DNA of 64,000 nucleotides, taken from the NCBI RefSeq assembly GCF_014638915.1, contig NZ_BMFQ01000002.1, positions 744,001 through 808,000 of the forward strand. Reading direction: 5' to 3'. The notes under the pieces were generated by a model that saw nothing but the letters and a program-made list of their open reading frames with translations, did no database searches and was not told the DNA's origin. Positions 1 through 8,420 of the stretch are shown here, piece by piece (positions within the stretch are counted from its first letter, which is position 1; each line of letters opens with the position of its first letter). This DNA is from Xanthomarina arctica. GTDB lineage: Bacteria; Bacteroidota; Bacteroidia; Flavobacteriales; Flavobacteriaceae. The position numbers were made by a program, and so were the translations under genes.

Positions 1-341
1 GCACCAATAAGATTAAAGGTATAGCCCAATAATTTATTTACTATTCTATGTTTAGAATAAGAACCATGTAAAGCGTCATGCATAACTCCCATTCCTATTC
101 CAGACATGCCAAACCCACAAATTATATAGCAGGTAAAAAGCAACCAGGTGCTTGTAACAAAACCTGTAGAAAGCAAAATTAATGGTCCGAAAAACAAAGA
201 TGACATTACAATTGTTTTCACAACCATATTGGCATTACCTTTCTTACTGATATTATTATCTTTAAAATACTGATTGACTCTTCTTCTTAAAGTTTTTGAA
301 AAATCTTTATCAGTTACTCTTGAAAACTTTGGATTCTCCAT
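1..341 (-). CDS. Fatty acid desaturase (N-terminal part, runs off the window edge)
   Basis: The first 113 codons of a membrane fatty acid desaturase are visible; the rest lies before base 1. The ATG reads from 341 on the minus strand. Two hydrophobic stretches (about residues 40-60 and 62-86) are followed by the first histidine box, H88-D-A-L-H92, then a GSYSKH segment. That arrangement is typical of acyl-CoA/acyl-lipid desaturases that use a di-iron centre in the membrane to introduce double bonds into fatty acids. The later histidine boxes are outside the window, so the exact class (for example delta-9 or linoleoyl type) cannot be decided. Confidence 0.85.
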   Translation of the reverse strand, partial: MENPKFSRVTDKDFSKTLRRRVNQYFKDNNISKKGNANMVVKTIVMSSLFFGPLILLSTGFVTSTWLLFTCYIICGFGMSGIGMGVMHDALHGSYSKHRIVNKLLGYTFNLIG

Positions 342-693
342 AGGACTCTTTATTTTTTAAATTTGTGGCATGTACTCCTTCAAAACGTTCTGTTTTGAAG
401 TTTCGCATTTCTAAGAGAAAAGTAATTATGAAGATTTTTTTCAGAAAGGAATAATTCAAACAAACCTGAAAAGTCTTAACAAATAAAGTGTCTAATATAC
501 TACGATATTAAACTATTGAAGAAAGCAAAGGATTGATTAAAATTGTGGGAAAATTAAAAAAGAAGGCAGTCTATATAATTTAAGCTCCAAAATTAGACTA
601 CTTAAAAGTAAATTAATACAATTATACGTTAAAGTGTTGAAGCTCCTTATTTAACTACTCTCGTTAATACGGACAAAGAGACGTGAATTTGTT
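342..693. other. Intergenic stretch upstream of the desaturase
   Basis: This 352-base gap lies between the start of the desaturase gene and the end of the M13 peptidase gene, both on the minus strand. Apart from the hairpin at 378-400 I see no gene, tRNA or convincing terminator. It must hold the desaturase promoter, but I could not find a clean TAnnTTTG element. Confidence 0.5.
378..400 (-). promoter_or_regulatory. Perfect 9-bp inverted repeat upstream of the desaturase gene
   Basis: CTTCAAAAC at 378-386 is repeated as GTTTTGAAG at 392-400 with a 5-base spacer. It sits 37-59 bases upstream of the desaturase ATG, so it could be an operator dyad or a 5'-UTR hairpin. No U-tract follows, so it is not a standard terminator. 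A function is inferred from position only. Confidence 0.4.
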
Positions 694-2721
694 CTACCAA
701 ATTTTAATTCTCTCTTCTTCTGTTTTATAATTTATTCCTCCAGGTTGGATATTAAAAGCTTCGTAAAAAGGTGTAAAGTTCATTAGAGGACCATTCACTC
801 GCCAAATTGGTGGCGAATGTGGGTCTGTTGCTACATAATTACGTAAAAATTCGTCACGCATTTTAACACGCCAAATAGTTGCAACAGATAAAAAGAAACG
901 TTGGTTTGGAGTATAACCTCCAATTTTGGTCGTATCCTGTCCTTGTTTAGTAAGTTTAAAAGCATCGTAAGCAATAGCAATTCCACCATTATCGGCTGTA
1001 TTTTCACCCACAGTTAAAGCTCCCTTTAAATGAACACTATCGAGAACTGTAAAAGCACTATACTGCTCTATGATTTGCTGTGTTTTTGCTTGAAATTTGG
1101 TATAATCTTCTTCCGTCCACCAATCGGTTACATTTCCGTTTTTATCATATTGAGCCCCTTGGTCGTCGAAGGCATGAGTAAATTCGTGGCCTATTACCAT
1201 ACCAATGCCTCCATAATTTACGGCATCGTCTGCATATAAATCAAAATACGGAGCTTGTAAAATTCCCGCAGGAAAAACTATTTCATTAGCAGATGGATTA
1301 TAATAAGCAGTAACCGTAGATGGTGTTGTGTACCATTCGTCTCTGTTTGGTTCTTTATTGAGTTGGTTTAATTTATATTGATAATCGTTTTCACGAAGCG
1401 CCACAACATTTTCAAAAAACTGATCTCGATTAATAGACACGTCGTAGGTTCTCCACATATCTGGATAACCAATTTTTTTCTTAATAGCATAAAGTTTGTC
1501 TTTAGCTTTCACTTTGGTACTATCGCTCATCCAGTCTAGAGCATCAATGCGCTTTTCTAATACTTTTTGGAAGTTTTCAACTAAATCTAAAGCTCGTTTT
1601 TTAGCATCTTCATTAAAATATTGCTTCACATATAATTGTCCCAAGGCAAATCCCATTTGATTATCTACCCGACGAACCATAAGTTTTTCTCTAGGTTGCT
1701 GTTCAGATTGACCTGATAATTCTTTAGAATATTTAAAAGACACATCCTGAAAGGGTTGACTTAATATATTATCATGAGATTTAATCGAGTTCGCTTTTAG
1801 GTAAAGTTTCCATTGATCTAATGAAACTGAACTTAACATATTGTTTAGAGCATTATAATAAGCAGGTTGTGCGACATCAATAGAGTCTACCTTAGCTCCT
1901 AAAGTATTTAGTATGGCGTTCCAATCAATATTTGCATGTTTAAGTTGTAATTCTGAAACAGCCATCTTGTTGTAATTCTCCTTGATAACTCTGCGTTCAA
2001 TTCTTGTTTTATGTGAATCGGCCAATTGCTTTTCGATGTTATAAACAACGTCTGCATTTGCCTTAGCGTTTTCATCTCCTACCATTTCAAACAAGGATGC
2101 GAGATATGTTTTATAAGCCTCTTGAATTTTAAGTACGGAAGGATCTTGCCCAAAATAATAATCACGATCTGGTAAACCTAGTCCGGTTTGTGAAACATGC
2201 AAGATATTAAGCAAGCTGTTTTTTTGGTCAGGAGAAATGTATGGCGCAAACATGGAGTAATCCCCCGATTTTATTTGAGAGGCCACAAAATCTGTTAAAG
2301 TAGGAACATCCGTTATAGCATCAATACGCTCTAAAATAGGAAGAATGGGTTTGTATCCTAATTGATTGATACGAACGGTGTCCATTCCTGATGCATAAAA
2401 ATCACCAACCTTCTGTTCTATACTACCCTTAGGATGTTCTTCTTGAGACACCTCTACCAAAATATTTTTAAGTAATTCTTGTTGTGGAATATTTAAAAAC
2501 CTATAAGCTCCTACTCCAACCTGATCTTCGGCAATTACCGCTTCCTCAAACCAGTTTTTATTAACGTGATTAAAGAAATCGTCACCAGGCATAATTGCTG
2601 GATCAATCCCATCAAAAACTACTGGTGTCATTTCCTGAGCTATATGCTTACTTACCGTCTGATCTTTTTTACAAGAAAGACATAGTAATAAAATCAAGGA
2701 GAGATAAGGTAAGGTTTTCAT
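694..2721 (-). CDS. M13 family (neprilysin/PepO-like) zinc metallopeptidase, lipoprotein
   Basis: Zinc endopeptidase of family M13, expected to cleave oligopeptides outside the cytoplasmic membrane. A lipoprotein signal peptide with lipobox ending at C17 implies anchoring in the cell envelope. The long M13 N-terminal domain occupies roughly residues 40-430. The substrate-binding NPSANEIVFPAG segment is near 475, the zinc motif HEFTH is at 512-516, and the third ligand plus catalytic Asp lie in GENTADNGG (E573, D577). At 675 aa the length is normal. The protein ends in IKIW, whereas many M13 enzymes end in a Cys-x-x-Trp motif; the missing terminal Cys probably means one disulfide fewer. It appears to be monocistronic, with a -7 element just upstream. 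Confidence 0.93.
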   Translation of the reverse strand: MKTLPYLSLILLLCLSCKKDQTVSKHIAQEMTPVVFDGIDPAIMPGDDFFNHVNKNWFEEAVIAEDQVGVGAYRFLNIPQQELLKNILVEVSQEEHPKGSIEQKVGDFYASGMDTVRINQLGYKPILPILERIDAITDVPTLTDFVASQIKSGDYSMFAPYISPDQKNSLLNILHVSQTGLGLPDRDYYFGQDPSVLKIQEAYKTYLASLFEMVGDENAKANADVVYNIEKQLADSHKTRIERRVIKENYNKMAVSELQLKHANIDWNAILNTLGAKVDSIDVAQPAYYNALNNMLSSVSLDQWKLYLKANSIKSHDNILSQPFQDVSFKYSKELSGQSEQQPREKLMVRRVDNQMGFALGQLYVKQYFNEDAKKRALDLVENFQKVLEKRIDALDWMSDSTKVKAKDKLYAIKKKIGYPDMWRTYDVSINRDQFFENVVALRENDYQYKLNQLNKEPNRDEWYTTPSTVTAYYNPSANEIVFPAGILQAPYFDLYADDAVNYGGIGMVIGHEFTHAFDDQGAQYDKNGNVTDWWTEEDYTKFQAKTQQIIEQYSAFTVLDSVHLKGALTVGENTADNGGIAIAYDAFKLTKQGQDTTKIGGYTPNQRFFLSVATIWRVKMRDEFLRNYVATDPHSPPIWRVNGPLMNFTPFYEAFNIQPGGINYKTEEERIKIW

Positions 2722-2740
2722 GATGTGGCTGTTAGTTTCT

Positions 2741-2748
2741 CAAAGATA
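2741..2748 (-). promoter_or_regulatory. Putative -7 element (TATCTTTG) for the M13 peptidase gene
   Basis: Read on the minus strand the sequence is TATCTTTG, an exact match to the Bacteroidota -7 consensus TAnnTTTG, 20 bases before the ATG. No clear -33 TTG is seen at the right distance. Confidence 0.45.
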
Positions 2749-2959
2749 TGTTTTAATTATTTAACTGTTTTAAACAGAAATAAAAAAAGAGTGATATCAA
2801 AATGAAAGACCTCTCCTTCGTCCGAAAACACACAAAACTCTAATAAAATATTATATATAGACTAACTTATATAACTTATATTTACCGAATGAATTTCTAA
2901 TTATATATCCAAATCATTAATTTAAATATATTTAAAGCGATTTTATTTCTTAGCCCTAC

Positions 2960-3712
2960 ATGATTAATATTTTTAAAGACTTTTTTAATTTTTTGAGAAA
3001 ATTACAACCTGTTGATTTTCTCTTTTATTTATTCTTGCTTAGCTCCATTATTTGCAGTACTCTTATGGATAAGAGGTTTCTAGCTATTGTGATGCCTATA
3101 ATGCTTGCAACTCTTGGTTTAAAGCACTATTTGGTTTGTAAAAAGCAATCCAAAGCTATTAATTATTATTTTCTAATAGCTTTATTATTTATTGCAACAT
3201 CAGATGTTTTAGGTTTTTTATGGTTTAAAGAAACTTATTCGACCGTTGTTGGACTTACTTCGGCACATCTACTCCTTTTCTCTTGGATATTGAAACCATA
3301 TATACAGACTTGGAAGTTTAAATCGGTAGTTTCCCTTTCTATTGTTATTTGTATTCTGCTATTTGGATACATAATATACGCCGTTCTTGAATTGCTTATA
3401 GACTTTATCCCCAAGGATCAAATGCTTATTACATTTGTTTGCGTGTTTTGTCTTTTGGTCTATATGTCCATGATTGCCTTAATTTATATCAACGATTTTT
3501 ATAATAATGGTGTGATTCTTTTGATCTCAGGATTTCTTAATTTTTTTCAAATATCCTTGACTCCCATTAATGAGTTATTCCATTATAACATAACCTTTAC
3601 GGTATTAATAATATTATGTCACGGACTTTCTATCTACCTCTTTATGAATTTTATTAGCAATACGCACCCTGTTGATGCCAGAGATATTTCAGAAAAATAT
3701 ATTAAGTTATAA
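2960..3712 (+). CDS. Polytopic membrane protein of unknown function
   Basis: A 250-residue protein with about seven or eight hydrophobic segments (first at about 18-35, last at about 213-233) and short charged loops. I recognise no catalytic motif. Its size and helix spacing loosely resemble YhhN-like membrane proteins, but that is only a resemblance. It stands alone between two minus-strand genes, and its stop codon lies 20 bases from the convergent phospholipase gene. The A+T-rich 240-base upstream gap has no clear promoter match. Function unknown. Confidence 0.7.
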   Translation: MINIFKDFFNFLRKLQPVDFLFYLFLLSSIICSTLMDKRFLAIVMPIMLATLGLKHYLVCKKQSKAINYYFLIALLFIATSDVLGFLWFKETYSTVVGLTSAHLLLFSWILKPYIQTWKFKSVVSLSIVICILLFGYIIYAVLELLIDFIPKDQMLITFVCVFCLLVYMSMIALIYINDFYNNGVILLISGFLNFFQISLTPINELFHYNITFTVLIILCHGLSIYLFMNFISNTHPVDARDISEKYIKL

Positions 3713-3732
3713 AATAAAGGCAACCTAAAATG

Positions 3733-4563
3733 CTATTTTTCCTTCGGTTTTAAAAAATTTAACTCGTTGGTTTTTATAACGAATCCAATTCTAACCATGC
3801 TTGTAAATACATCGTAATCAATGAGACTTTCTGCATAGCCAGCATACCATTCAAGCATTAGATACTGATTTTTTGTTTTAAACGGATTATAATACAACCG
3901 AGTTCTTAAAGAACCTTTCCAGTCCCATTCCAAACCTTTTTTTACTTCCACTTCTAAAATGAGTTTATCACCTTTAAGATCGCGAGAAACAGTTACACCA
4001 GTCAAACCTATATAATCTAAAAGGTCAGGATTCCCTTCCTTATAACTAAAGGGTGCCCAAACCTCAGCGCTCAACAACGTTTTATCGTTTAAGGCAGTAG
4101 AATATTTAAAATTAATACTGTTCCAACTTCTGGAATAAATACTATCTCTTCCATTGGAGTTATGATTGAACATAATAGATGCTAACCCTTTTACATGAGC
4201 ATTTTTGTTATATATAACTTTTGCTAATCCAAAGGCAGGGTTAAAATTAAGTTCTTCAAATGGACTGGAAAATTCATAAATATTCCAGAATGCTTTTTGG
4301 GTATATGCTAAATAAAAATAAGCATCCCAAATAATTGGCTTACGACTAACCAATTGCTTAAAACTTATTTGATACTTGATATCTGCCGTGTTAGAATTAA
4401 TTTCTTTATTAGTAGGAACTCCAGTAATAATATAATTATCCTTATGAATTGTAAAGGAAGGATTAATGCTTATTAAACTATCTACTTCATCTTTAGAATA
4501 AGATTGCGCGTTACTCTTAAATACTATTAATAATAACAACAATAAAATACTTTGTTTCATCAT
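3733..4563 (-). CDS. pldA: Outer-membrane phospholipase A (OMPLA/PldA family)
   Basis: Outer-membrane beta-barrel phospholipase that hydrolyses phospholipids misplaced in the outer leaflet. After a signal peptide (about 1-19, ending SNA-Q) comes the family active-site block around HNSNGR. H134, S136 and N148 fit the OMPLA catalytic triad with the same spacing as H142, S144 and N156 of the E. coli enzyme. Alternating hydrophobic and polar residues in the second half are typical of a barrel. The 276-residue length is normal. The last residues are polar (KPKEK) rather than a terminal Phe. Two adjacent ATG codons are possible starts. It appears monocistronic and convergent with the preceding membrane protein. 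Confidence 0.9.
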   Translation of the reverse strand: MMKQSILLLLLLIVFKSNAQSYSKDEVDSLISINPSFTIHKDNYIITGVPTNKEINSNTADIKYQISFKQLVSRKPIIWDAYFYLAYTQKAFWNIYEFSSPFEELNFNPAFGLAKVIYNKNAHVKGLASIMFNHNSNGRDSIYSRSWNSINFKYSTALNDKTLLSAEVWAPFSYKEGNPDLLDYIGLTGVTVSRDLKGDKLILEVEVKKGLEWDWKGSLRTRLYYNPFKTKNQYLMLEWYAGYAESLIDYDVFTSMVRIGFVIKTNELNFLKPKEK

Positions 4564-5006
4564 ACATTAAGTTATTCAATTTTTATCTGATTTGAGACAA
4601 CCCAAGGACTTTAACCTCAACACAAATAGGCATCTTTCACTACAATTATATAGAGTTTTGGATCTTTCGATTAAGCGAGACTGCAAAAATATTGCTAATT
4701 ATAGGATGAAAGATGTTGAATTAAGAAAGATATTTCTCCTATTGTGACATATTTTAACTCATTTGAATTTCAAGAAAGTTTCATGACCTAAAAACAAGGT
4801 AATTCGTCATTATTAAAAAATATAGAACTTAGTTTTTGTTTGAAGCAAAGCCTATGAGACGATAAAAAAACCTTATTATTTATAATCTTGAAATTGGTAT
4901 CACTTTTTTATATTTGTAACTATTCCTACTTTAATAAAACATTAAATAAAGGGACAATCCTTGATATTTATTTTTATTATAGGGTATTTTGTAAAAAAAA
5001 TAAACA
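4564..5006. other. 443-base intergenic stretch between two divergent genes
   Basis: This gap separates the divergently transcribed phospholipase and deoxyribonucleotidase genes. The right part holds a good promoter for the plus-strand gene (4888-4916). The remainder is A+T-rich, with no open frame, tRNA or strong hairpin that I can support. Confidence 0.5.
4888..4916 (+). promoter_or_regulatory. Promoter for the deoxyribonucleotidase gene
   Basis: TTG at 4888-4890 is followed after 18 bases by TATATTTG at 4909-4916, matching the Bacteroidota -33/-7 pattern (TTG, then TAnnTTTG). Transcription would begin near 4923, leaving a leader of about 84 bases before the ATG. Confidence 0.65.
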
Positions 5007-5528
5007 ATGACAATATTTGTAGACATGGATGATGTGCTAGCCGACACTTATGGCAAACACATAGAGTTATATAATGAAGAGCACAAAAAGGAACTAAGTT
5101 TTAACCAAATCACCTCTGGAGAAGTATGGCAAAATGTGCCAGAGATACACCAAAAAAGTATCCGCGCACATGCTTTACAACCTGGCTTTTTTAGAGATTT
5201 AAAACCTATTAAAGATTGTAAACAGGTTATGGAAGCTCTTTGCAATAAGCATGAAGTTTACATTGCAACGGCAGCAACTCAATTTCCTAATTCCTTAAAA
5301 GAAAAAAGTGATTGGTTGGAAGAGCATATGCCATTTATTACTTGGGAATACCAAATTATGTGTGGTCACAAATTTATATTAAATGGAGACTTACTTATAG
5401 ACGACAGATCCTATAATCTTGATAAATTTGAAGGCGATACTTTGTTATTTAATTCACCACACAATGTAAATGATTCTGGTTACACCAGAGTTTCTACCTG
5501 GTTAGAGATTGCAGAACGCTATTTATAA
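5007..5528 (+). CDS. 5'(3')-deoxyribonucleotidase, NT5C-type HAD phosphatase
   Basis: Cytosolic HAD-superfamily phosphatase that dephosphorylates deoxyribonucleoside monophosphates in nucleotide salvage. The N-terminal motif DMDDVLAD carries the nucleophile D6 and acid/base D8. The later LIDDRSYNLDKF segment (around 131-142) provides the acidic HAD motif IV. The length of 173 residues matches bacterial NT5C-type proteins. It has its own promoter upstream and is transcribed alone. The gene ends 9 bases before the relic of a LytTR regulator on the opposite strand. Confidence 0.88.
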   Translation: MTIFVDMDDVLADTYGKHIELYNEEHKKELSFNQITSGEVWQNVPEIHQKSIRAHALQPGFFRDLKPIKDCKQVMEALCNKHEVYIATAATQFPNSLKEKSDWLEEHMPFITWEYQIMCGHKFILNGDLLIDDRSYNLDKFEGDTLLFNSPHNVNDSGYTRVSTWLEIAERYL

Positions 5529-5537
5529 GGTAAAGGG

Positions 5538-5633
5538 CTAGATATTAAAAGAATTATTATTTACAAATTCTAAAAATTTGGATTTGTATTGCTCCGATAC
5601 CGTAATACGTTGTTGATTAATAATTTTTTGGCC
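5538..5633 (-). pseudogene. Relic of a LytTR-type response regulator (C-terminal 31 codons only)
   Basis: Read on the minus strand, 5633 to 5538 translates to 31 residues plus a stop that closely match the last part of the intact LytTR regulator encoded at 8421-9149: both contain QRITVSEQY followed by K-x-KFLEFVNNNS. No start codon or receiver domain is present. The match begins only three bases after the stop codon of the DUF6090 gene, which lies directly upstream on the same strand. Most codon differences from the intact copy are synonymous (changes such as K to Q and P to S are few). The lost gene was therefore probably a functional paralogue before it was truncated, not a recent partial duplication. 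Confidence 0.8.
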
Positions 5634-5636
5634 TTA

Positions 5637-6386
5637 TTAATTCGCTAATTCTTTATTTAATTTAGAAGCTATAATTTGGGTGTTAACTTTTAAACTCCTA
5701 CTATTTTTTAATTGGATTTCTGTTTGTATTAATCTATCTACTAACGCATTTTGGTAGGCTCTACTATTTAATAGCTCTATATAATTAGATGGTAAGGCCC
5801 AAACTTTAGCTGTTTTAAAACCAATATCTCGATTAGAAACAATATCCAATAAAGAGATATGCATTTCTATTGCCGGTTTTAAACGATTTATTATAATATT
5901 CTCGATGGCAGCCTCTTGACTTTCAAAATTATCTAATTCATTAGGATAAGATGCTATTAATTCCTTTAACAAAGTGCTTTCCATAAACTCAAATTTATTA
6001 GTACTGTTAATGGAATTTATGGCACCATCGTGCAATTGGGTTAGTTTATAATCAAGTAATACGACATCCTTTTTTAATTGGTCGGTCAACTCTTCTGGCT
6101 GTAAACCAATATTTCGAATGGTATTGCTAATGGTTTTTATATTTTGCTCATATCTATATATCGAAGAATCGAGAAGTATTAAATTTGCATCTAATTCTTC
6201 TGTTAGACTTTGATAAATTTTTAATTCTACAATTCTATTTTTTCTTATGTCATTTAGGTTATTTATTTTCCAGGCAATTAAAATACCAATAACAATTAAA
6301 ACTATTTCACCTAAAGCATATACTATATAACTTTTAGTTTTCCCAGACGCTACTAAGGTTCTTCTTATTTTTCTAAATATTCTCAT
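5637..6386 (-). CDS. DUF6090 family membrane protein
   Basis: A 249-residue protein with the family signature: a basic N-terminus (MRIFRKIRR), then a conserved YALGEIVLIVIGILIAWKIN transmembrane segment at about 24-43, then a charged, helix-rich C-terminal region likely to sit outside the membrane. The family is common in Flavobacteriia, often near sensory or regulatory genes, but has no established function. Here it lies between the CotH-type lipoprotein gene (87 bases upstream) and the LytTR relic (immediately downstream). A former link to a LytTR system is suggested by that position only. Confidence 0.8.
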   Translation of the reverse strand: MRIFRKIRRTLVASGKTKSYIVYALGEIVLIVIGILIAWKINNLNDIRKNRIVELKIYQSLTEELDANLILLDSSIYRYEQNIKTISNTIRNIGLQPEELTDQLKKDVVLLDYKLTQLHDGAINSINSTNKFEFMESTLLKELIASYPNELDNFESQEAAIENIIINRLKPAIEMHISLLDIVSNRDIGFKTAKVWALPSNYIELLNSRAYQNALVDRLIQTEIQLKNSRSLKVNTQIIASKLNKELAN

Positions 6387-6472
6387 AATTTACTAATTCT
6401 TAAAGTTTATAAATGAAAAAGACTCCATGCCATTTGAAGCATGAAGCCTTTGACTACTATTAACCAAAAATT

Positions 6473-7915
6473 CTAATTTAAATAATTACTCACTGCTATT
6501 GCACGTGCTGAGACATGATTATTAAGTTCGTTTACAGCATTTTGAAAATCTGAACTGTTATTTAAAAATGAATACCCCTCAATTTCTGCAATAGCATATG
6601 GCTGCACTAATGAAGCATAGTTTGCATAAGTAGATTGCATAGTGCTTACATTAAATGCACCATCTACCACCTCCTGAACATATATATCGTATTGTGTTTT
6701 ATAAACTGAATCTTGATATAAATAACCAATTAAAGGCCATTCAGTCGCATTTAGTCCAGCAAAGTTTAATGGTAATGAACCACCCATATTGCCAGTTTCT
6801 AGAGCTTCGTTATTATCCCAAGGAATCCAAGTTAATTTACGGGTATCTGGATTGTTATACAGAAAATAATTATGTGTCATTTTGCCATAAGTATCCCAGT
6901 TTTGAATGACGGTATTGACAGCTAAATATTTTAAAAACACATCTGTATCTAAAATGTCATCAAGATTTGTTCTCCAAGCTACAGGGTCTGTTATTCTTGA
7001 ATTATCATTTAAAATTGACAATAAGCTTGCAACATCTGAGAAATCTGCTTCATTTTCATTGGTTTTCTTTACGTATTCAGATTCATTATAACTACCTAAG
7101 GCAAAACTTGCTGCATCACCATCTGGTTTGTATAAATTACCATTATCACTCGAAAATTGTTCATCTAAAACCGTATCGTCAACTTCTTCAACTAAGGTAT
7201 ATACTCCAAAATATTCCGGACCATTTCCATGATCTACATAAACCGTATAAAAGGCTGCATGAGAAGATACTAAACCTGCATTTCTGAACACATCTGTTGC
7301 TACTTTTTCGCGGAGCATAGATTGGTCGTTAAAATTATTTTTAAGACTTAATTTTTTAAAGCCATAAAAACGTTGATTATCAATTTGTGGATAATCATCT
7401 TCAAACTCATCAAAATCTAATTTGAATGATAATTTTAAAATGCCATTTTGCCAACTGGTTTGTAAGCTAGAATTGCCTTTAAAACGCACACCTACTCTAT
7501 ACCATTCCTTACCATGATAAAATACTTCGGCAGGCACAAAAAGGGGGTCTTCTGTGGCAATATTATTAACGGGGCCTCCAAGACCACCCAGACCACCAGA
7601 AGTTGTACCAAAAGTGCCATATAGACTGGTCATATCATCTAACATACTTTCCCAACGCGCTTCTGTAATCACGATATCTAATCTTTTTACTACATTATCT
7701 TCAAAAACTTCATCAAAATCGGGATCAGCATCATTACTATGGGTTGCCGTTGTCCAATCTGTGGTTACAAAATCTGTATCATCAATTTCCTCTGATTCTG
7801 CTTCTGTTTCTGTTGTAAAGCTCTCATCATCACTACAACCATTAAAAGTTAATATGGATGCACTAAAGATTAACATTATGAAGATAAGACGAAGGTTCTT
7901 TTTGAATATGTTCAT
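6473..7915 (-). CDS. CotH kinase-like lipoprotein
   Basis: A secreted lipoprotein (lipobox ending at C27) with a CotH domain, the atypical protein-kinase-like fold first known from spore coat protein H. Visible family blocks are RFKGNSS (144-150), LKNNFND with LREKVATD (about 191-208), the GVYTLVEEVDD block (237-247), NLYKPDGD (260-267) and IPWDNNEA with D367, the likely metal-binding Asp. A low-complexity acidic stretch (about 31-48) and a glycine-rich patch (106-114) precede the domain. There is no type IX sorting domain. In non-spore-formers CotH proteins are surface-associated and often of unknown target; kinase activity is inferred from the fold. Confidence 0.88.
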   Translation of the reverse strand: MNIFKKNLRLIFIMLIFSASILTFNGCSDDESFTTETEAESEEIDDTDFVTTDWTTATHSNDADPDFDEVFEDNVVKRLDIVITEARWESMLDDMTSLYGTFGTTSGGLGGLGGPVNNIATEDPLFVPAEVFYHGKEWYRVGVRFKGNSSLQTSWQNGILKLSFKLDFDEFEDDYPQIDNQRFYGFKKLSLKNNFNDQSMLREKVATDVFRNAGLVSSHAAFYTVYVDHGNGPEYFGVYTLVEEVDDTVLDEQFSSDNGNLYKPDGDAASFALGSYNESEYVKKTNENEADFSDVASLLSILNDNSRITDPVAWRTNLDDILDTDVFLKYLAVNTVIQNWDTYGKMTHNYFLYNNPDTRKLTWIPWDNNEALETGNMGGSLPLNFAGLNATEWPLIGYLYQDSVYKTQYDIYVQEVVDGAFNVSTMQSTYANYASLVQPYAIAEIEGYSFLNNSSDFQNAVNELNNHVSARAIAVSNYLN

Positions 7916-7975
7916 TTTTAAAATTTATTTATTTGTGATTCCTTTTTATAGTTGGTTTTTTAAAATTTAGTAATT

Positions 7976-8005
7976 AAAAACTTCGCAATCTCTTACGAAG
8001 TTTTT
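7976..8005 (-). terminator. Hairpin with A/T flanks, probable bidirectional terminator
   Basis: AAAAACTTCG (7976-7985) pairs perfectly with CGAAGTTTTT (7996-8005), giving a 10-bp stem with a 10-base loop and a U-run in either direction. It lies 416 bases beyond the last gene of the tolC-macAB-lytSR operon and 61 bases before the CotH start. It most likely insulates the CotH gene from read-through. Confidence 0.55.
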
Positions 8006-8111
8006 AAAAATCTGTGAAATCTAATATTTTTGGACTAACTCAAATAATTGTTTTTTCAAGATTTACTATTTTTTTATGCGCTTTAACTTTGCACTTGCTG
8101 TTCAATATTAG

Positions 8112-8127
8112 TCATTCCGGGGAATGA
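8112..8127. repeat. Short palindrome TCATTCC-GG-GGAATGA
   Basis: Two 7-base arms (8112-8118 and 8121-8127) are separated by two bases, within a GTCATTCC context. The loop is too small for an RNA hairpin. It resembles the GTCATTC...GAATC palindromes at 42651-42745, 50622-50645 and 51423-51446, and may be a degenerate member of the same family or a protein-binding dyad. Confidence 0.35.
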
Positions 8128-8420
8128 TAAAATTTTAATGTTATATCCTTTTAGATGGCATTAGAATAAATTACTAGTGGTGATTCTTGTTAAATAAAAG
8201 CCAAATAAAATAGAAATTATTAGTGAAATACTTTTACATAGTAGCCTTTAGAGTAACTATTAGATAAAAGGTTCCTATTCTTTTATTTCTATAACTTACC
8301 ATAGAATTAAAAGTGTAAATATATTTGGACTATAAGAGTGAAAAAATGAATATAGACTGTCGCTTAGATGGTATCGACGGATGAGTCTATTTTAAGGAAG
8401 TGAATATTTGAGGGTGAAAA

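Larger units (their letters stand above)
7916..8420. other. 505-base intergenic stretch downstream of the efflux operon
   Basis: No open frame or RNA gene is evident. It holds a strong hairpin (7976-8005), a short palindrome (8112-8127) and, on the plus strand, an isolated TAACTTTG at 8084-8091 with no gene downstream. It must also contain the promoter of the CotH gene, which I could not place. Confidence 0.5.
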
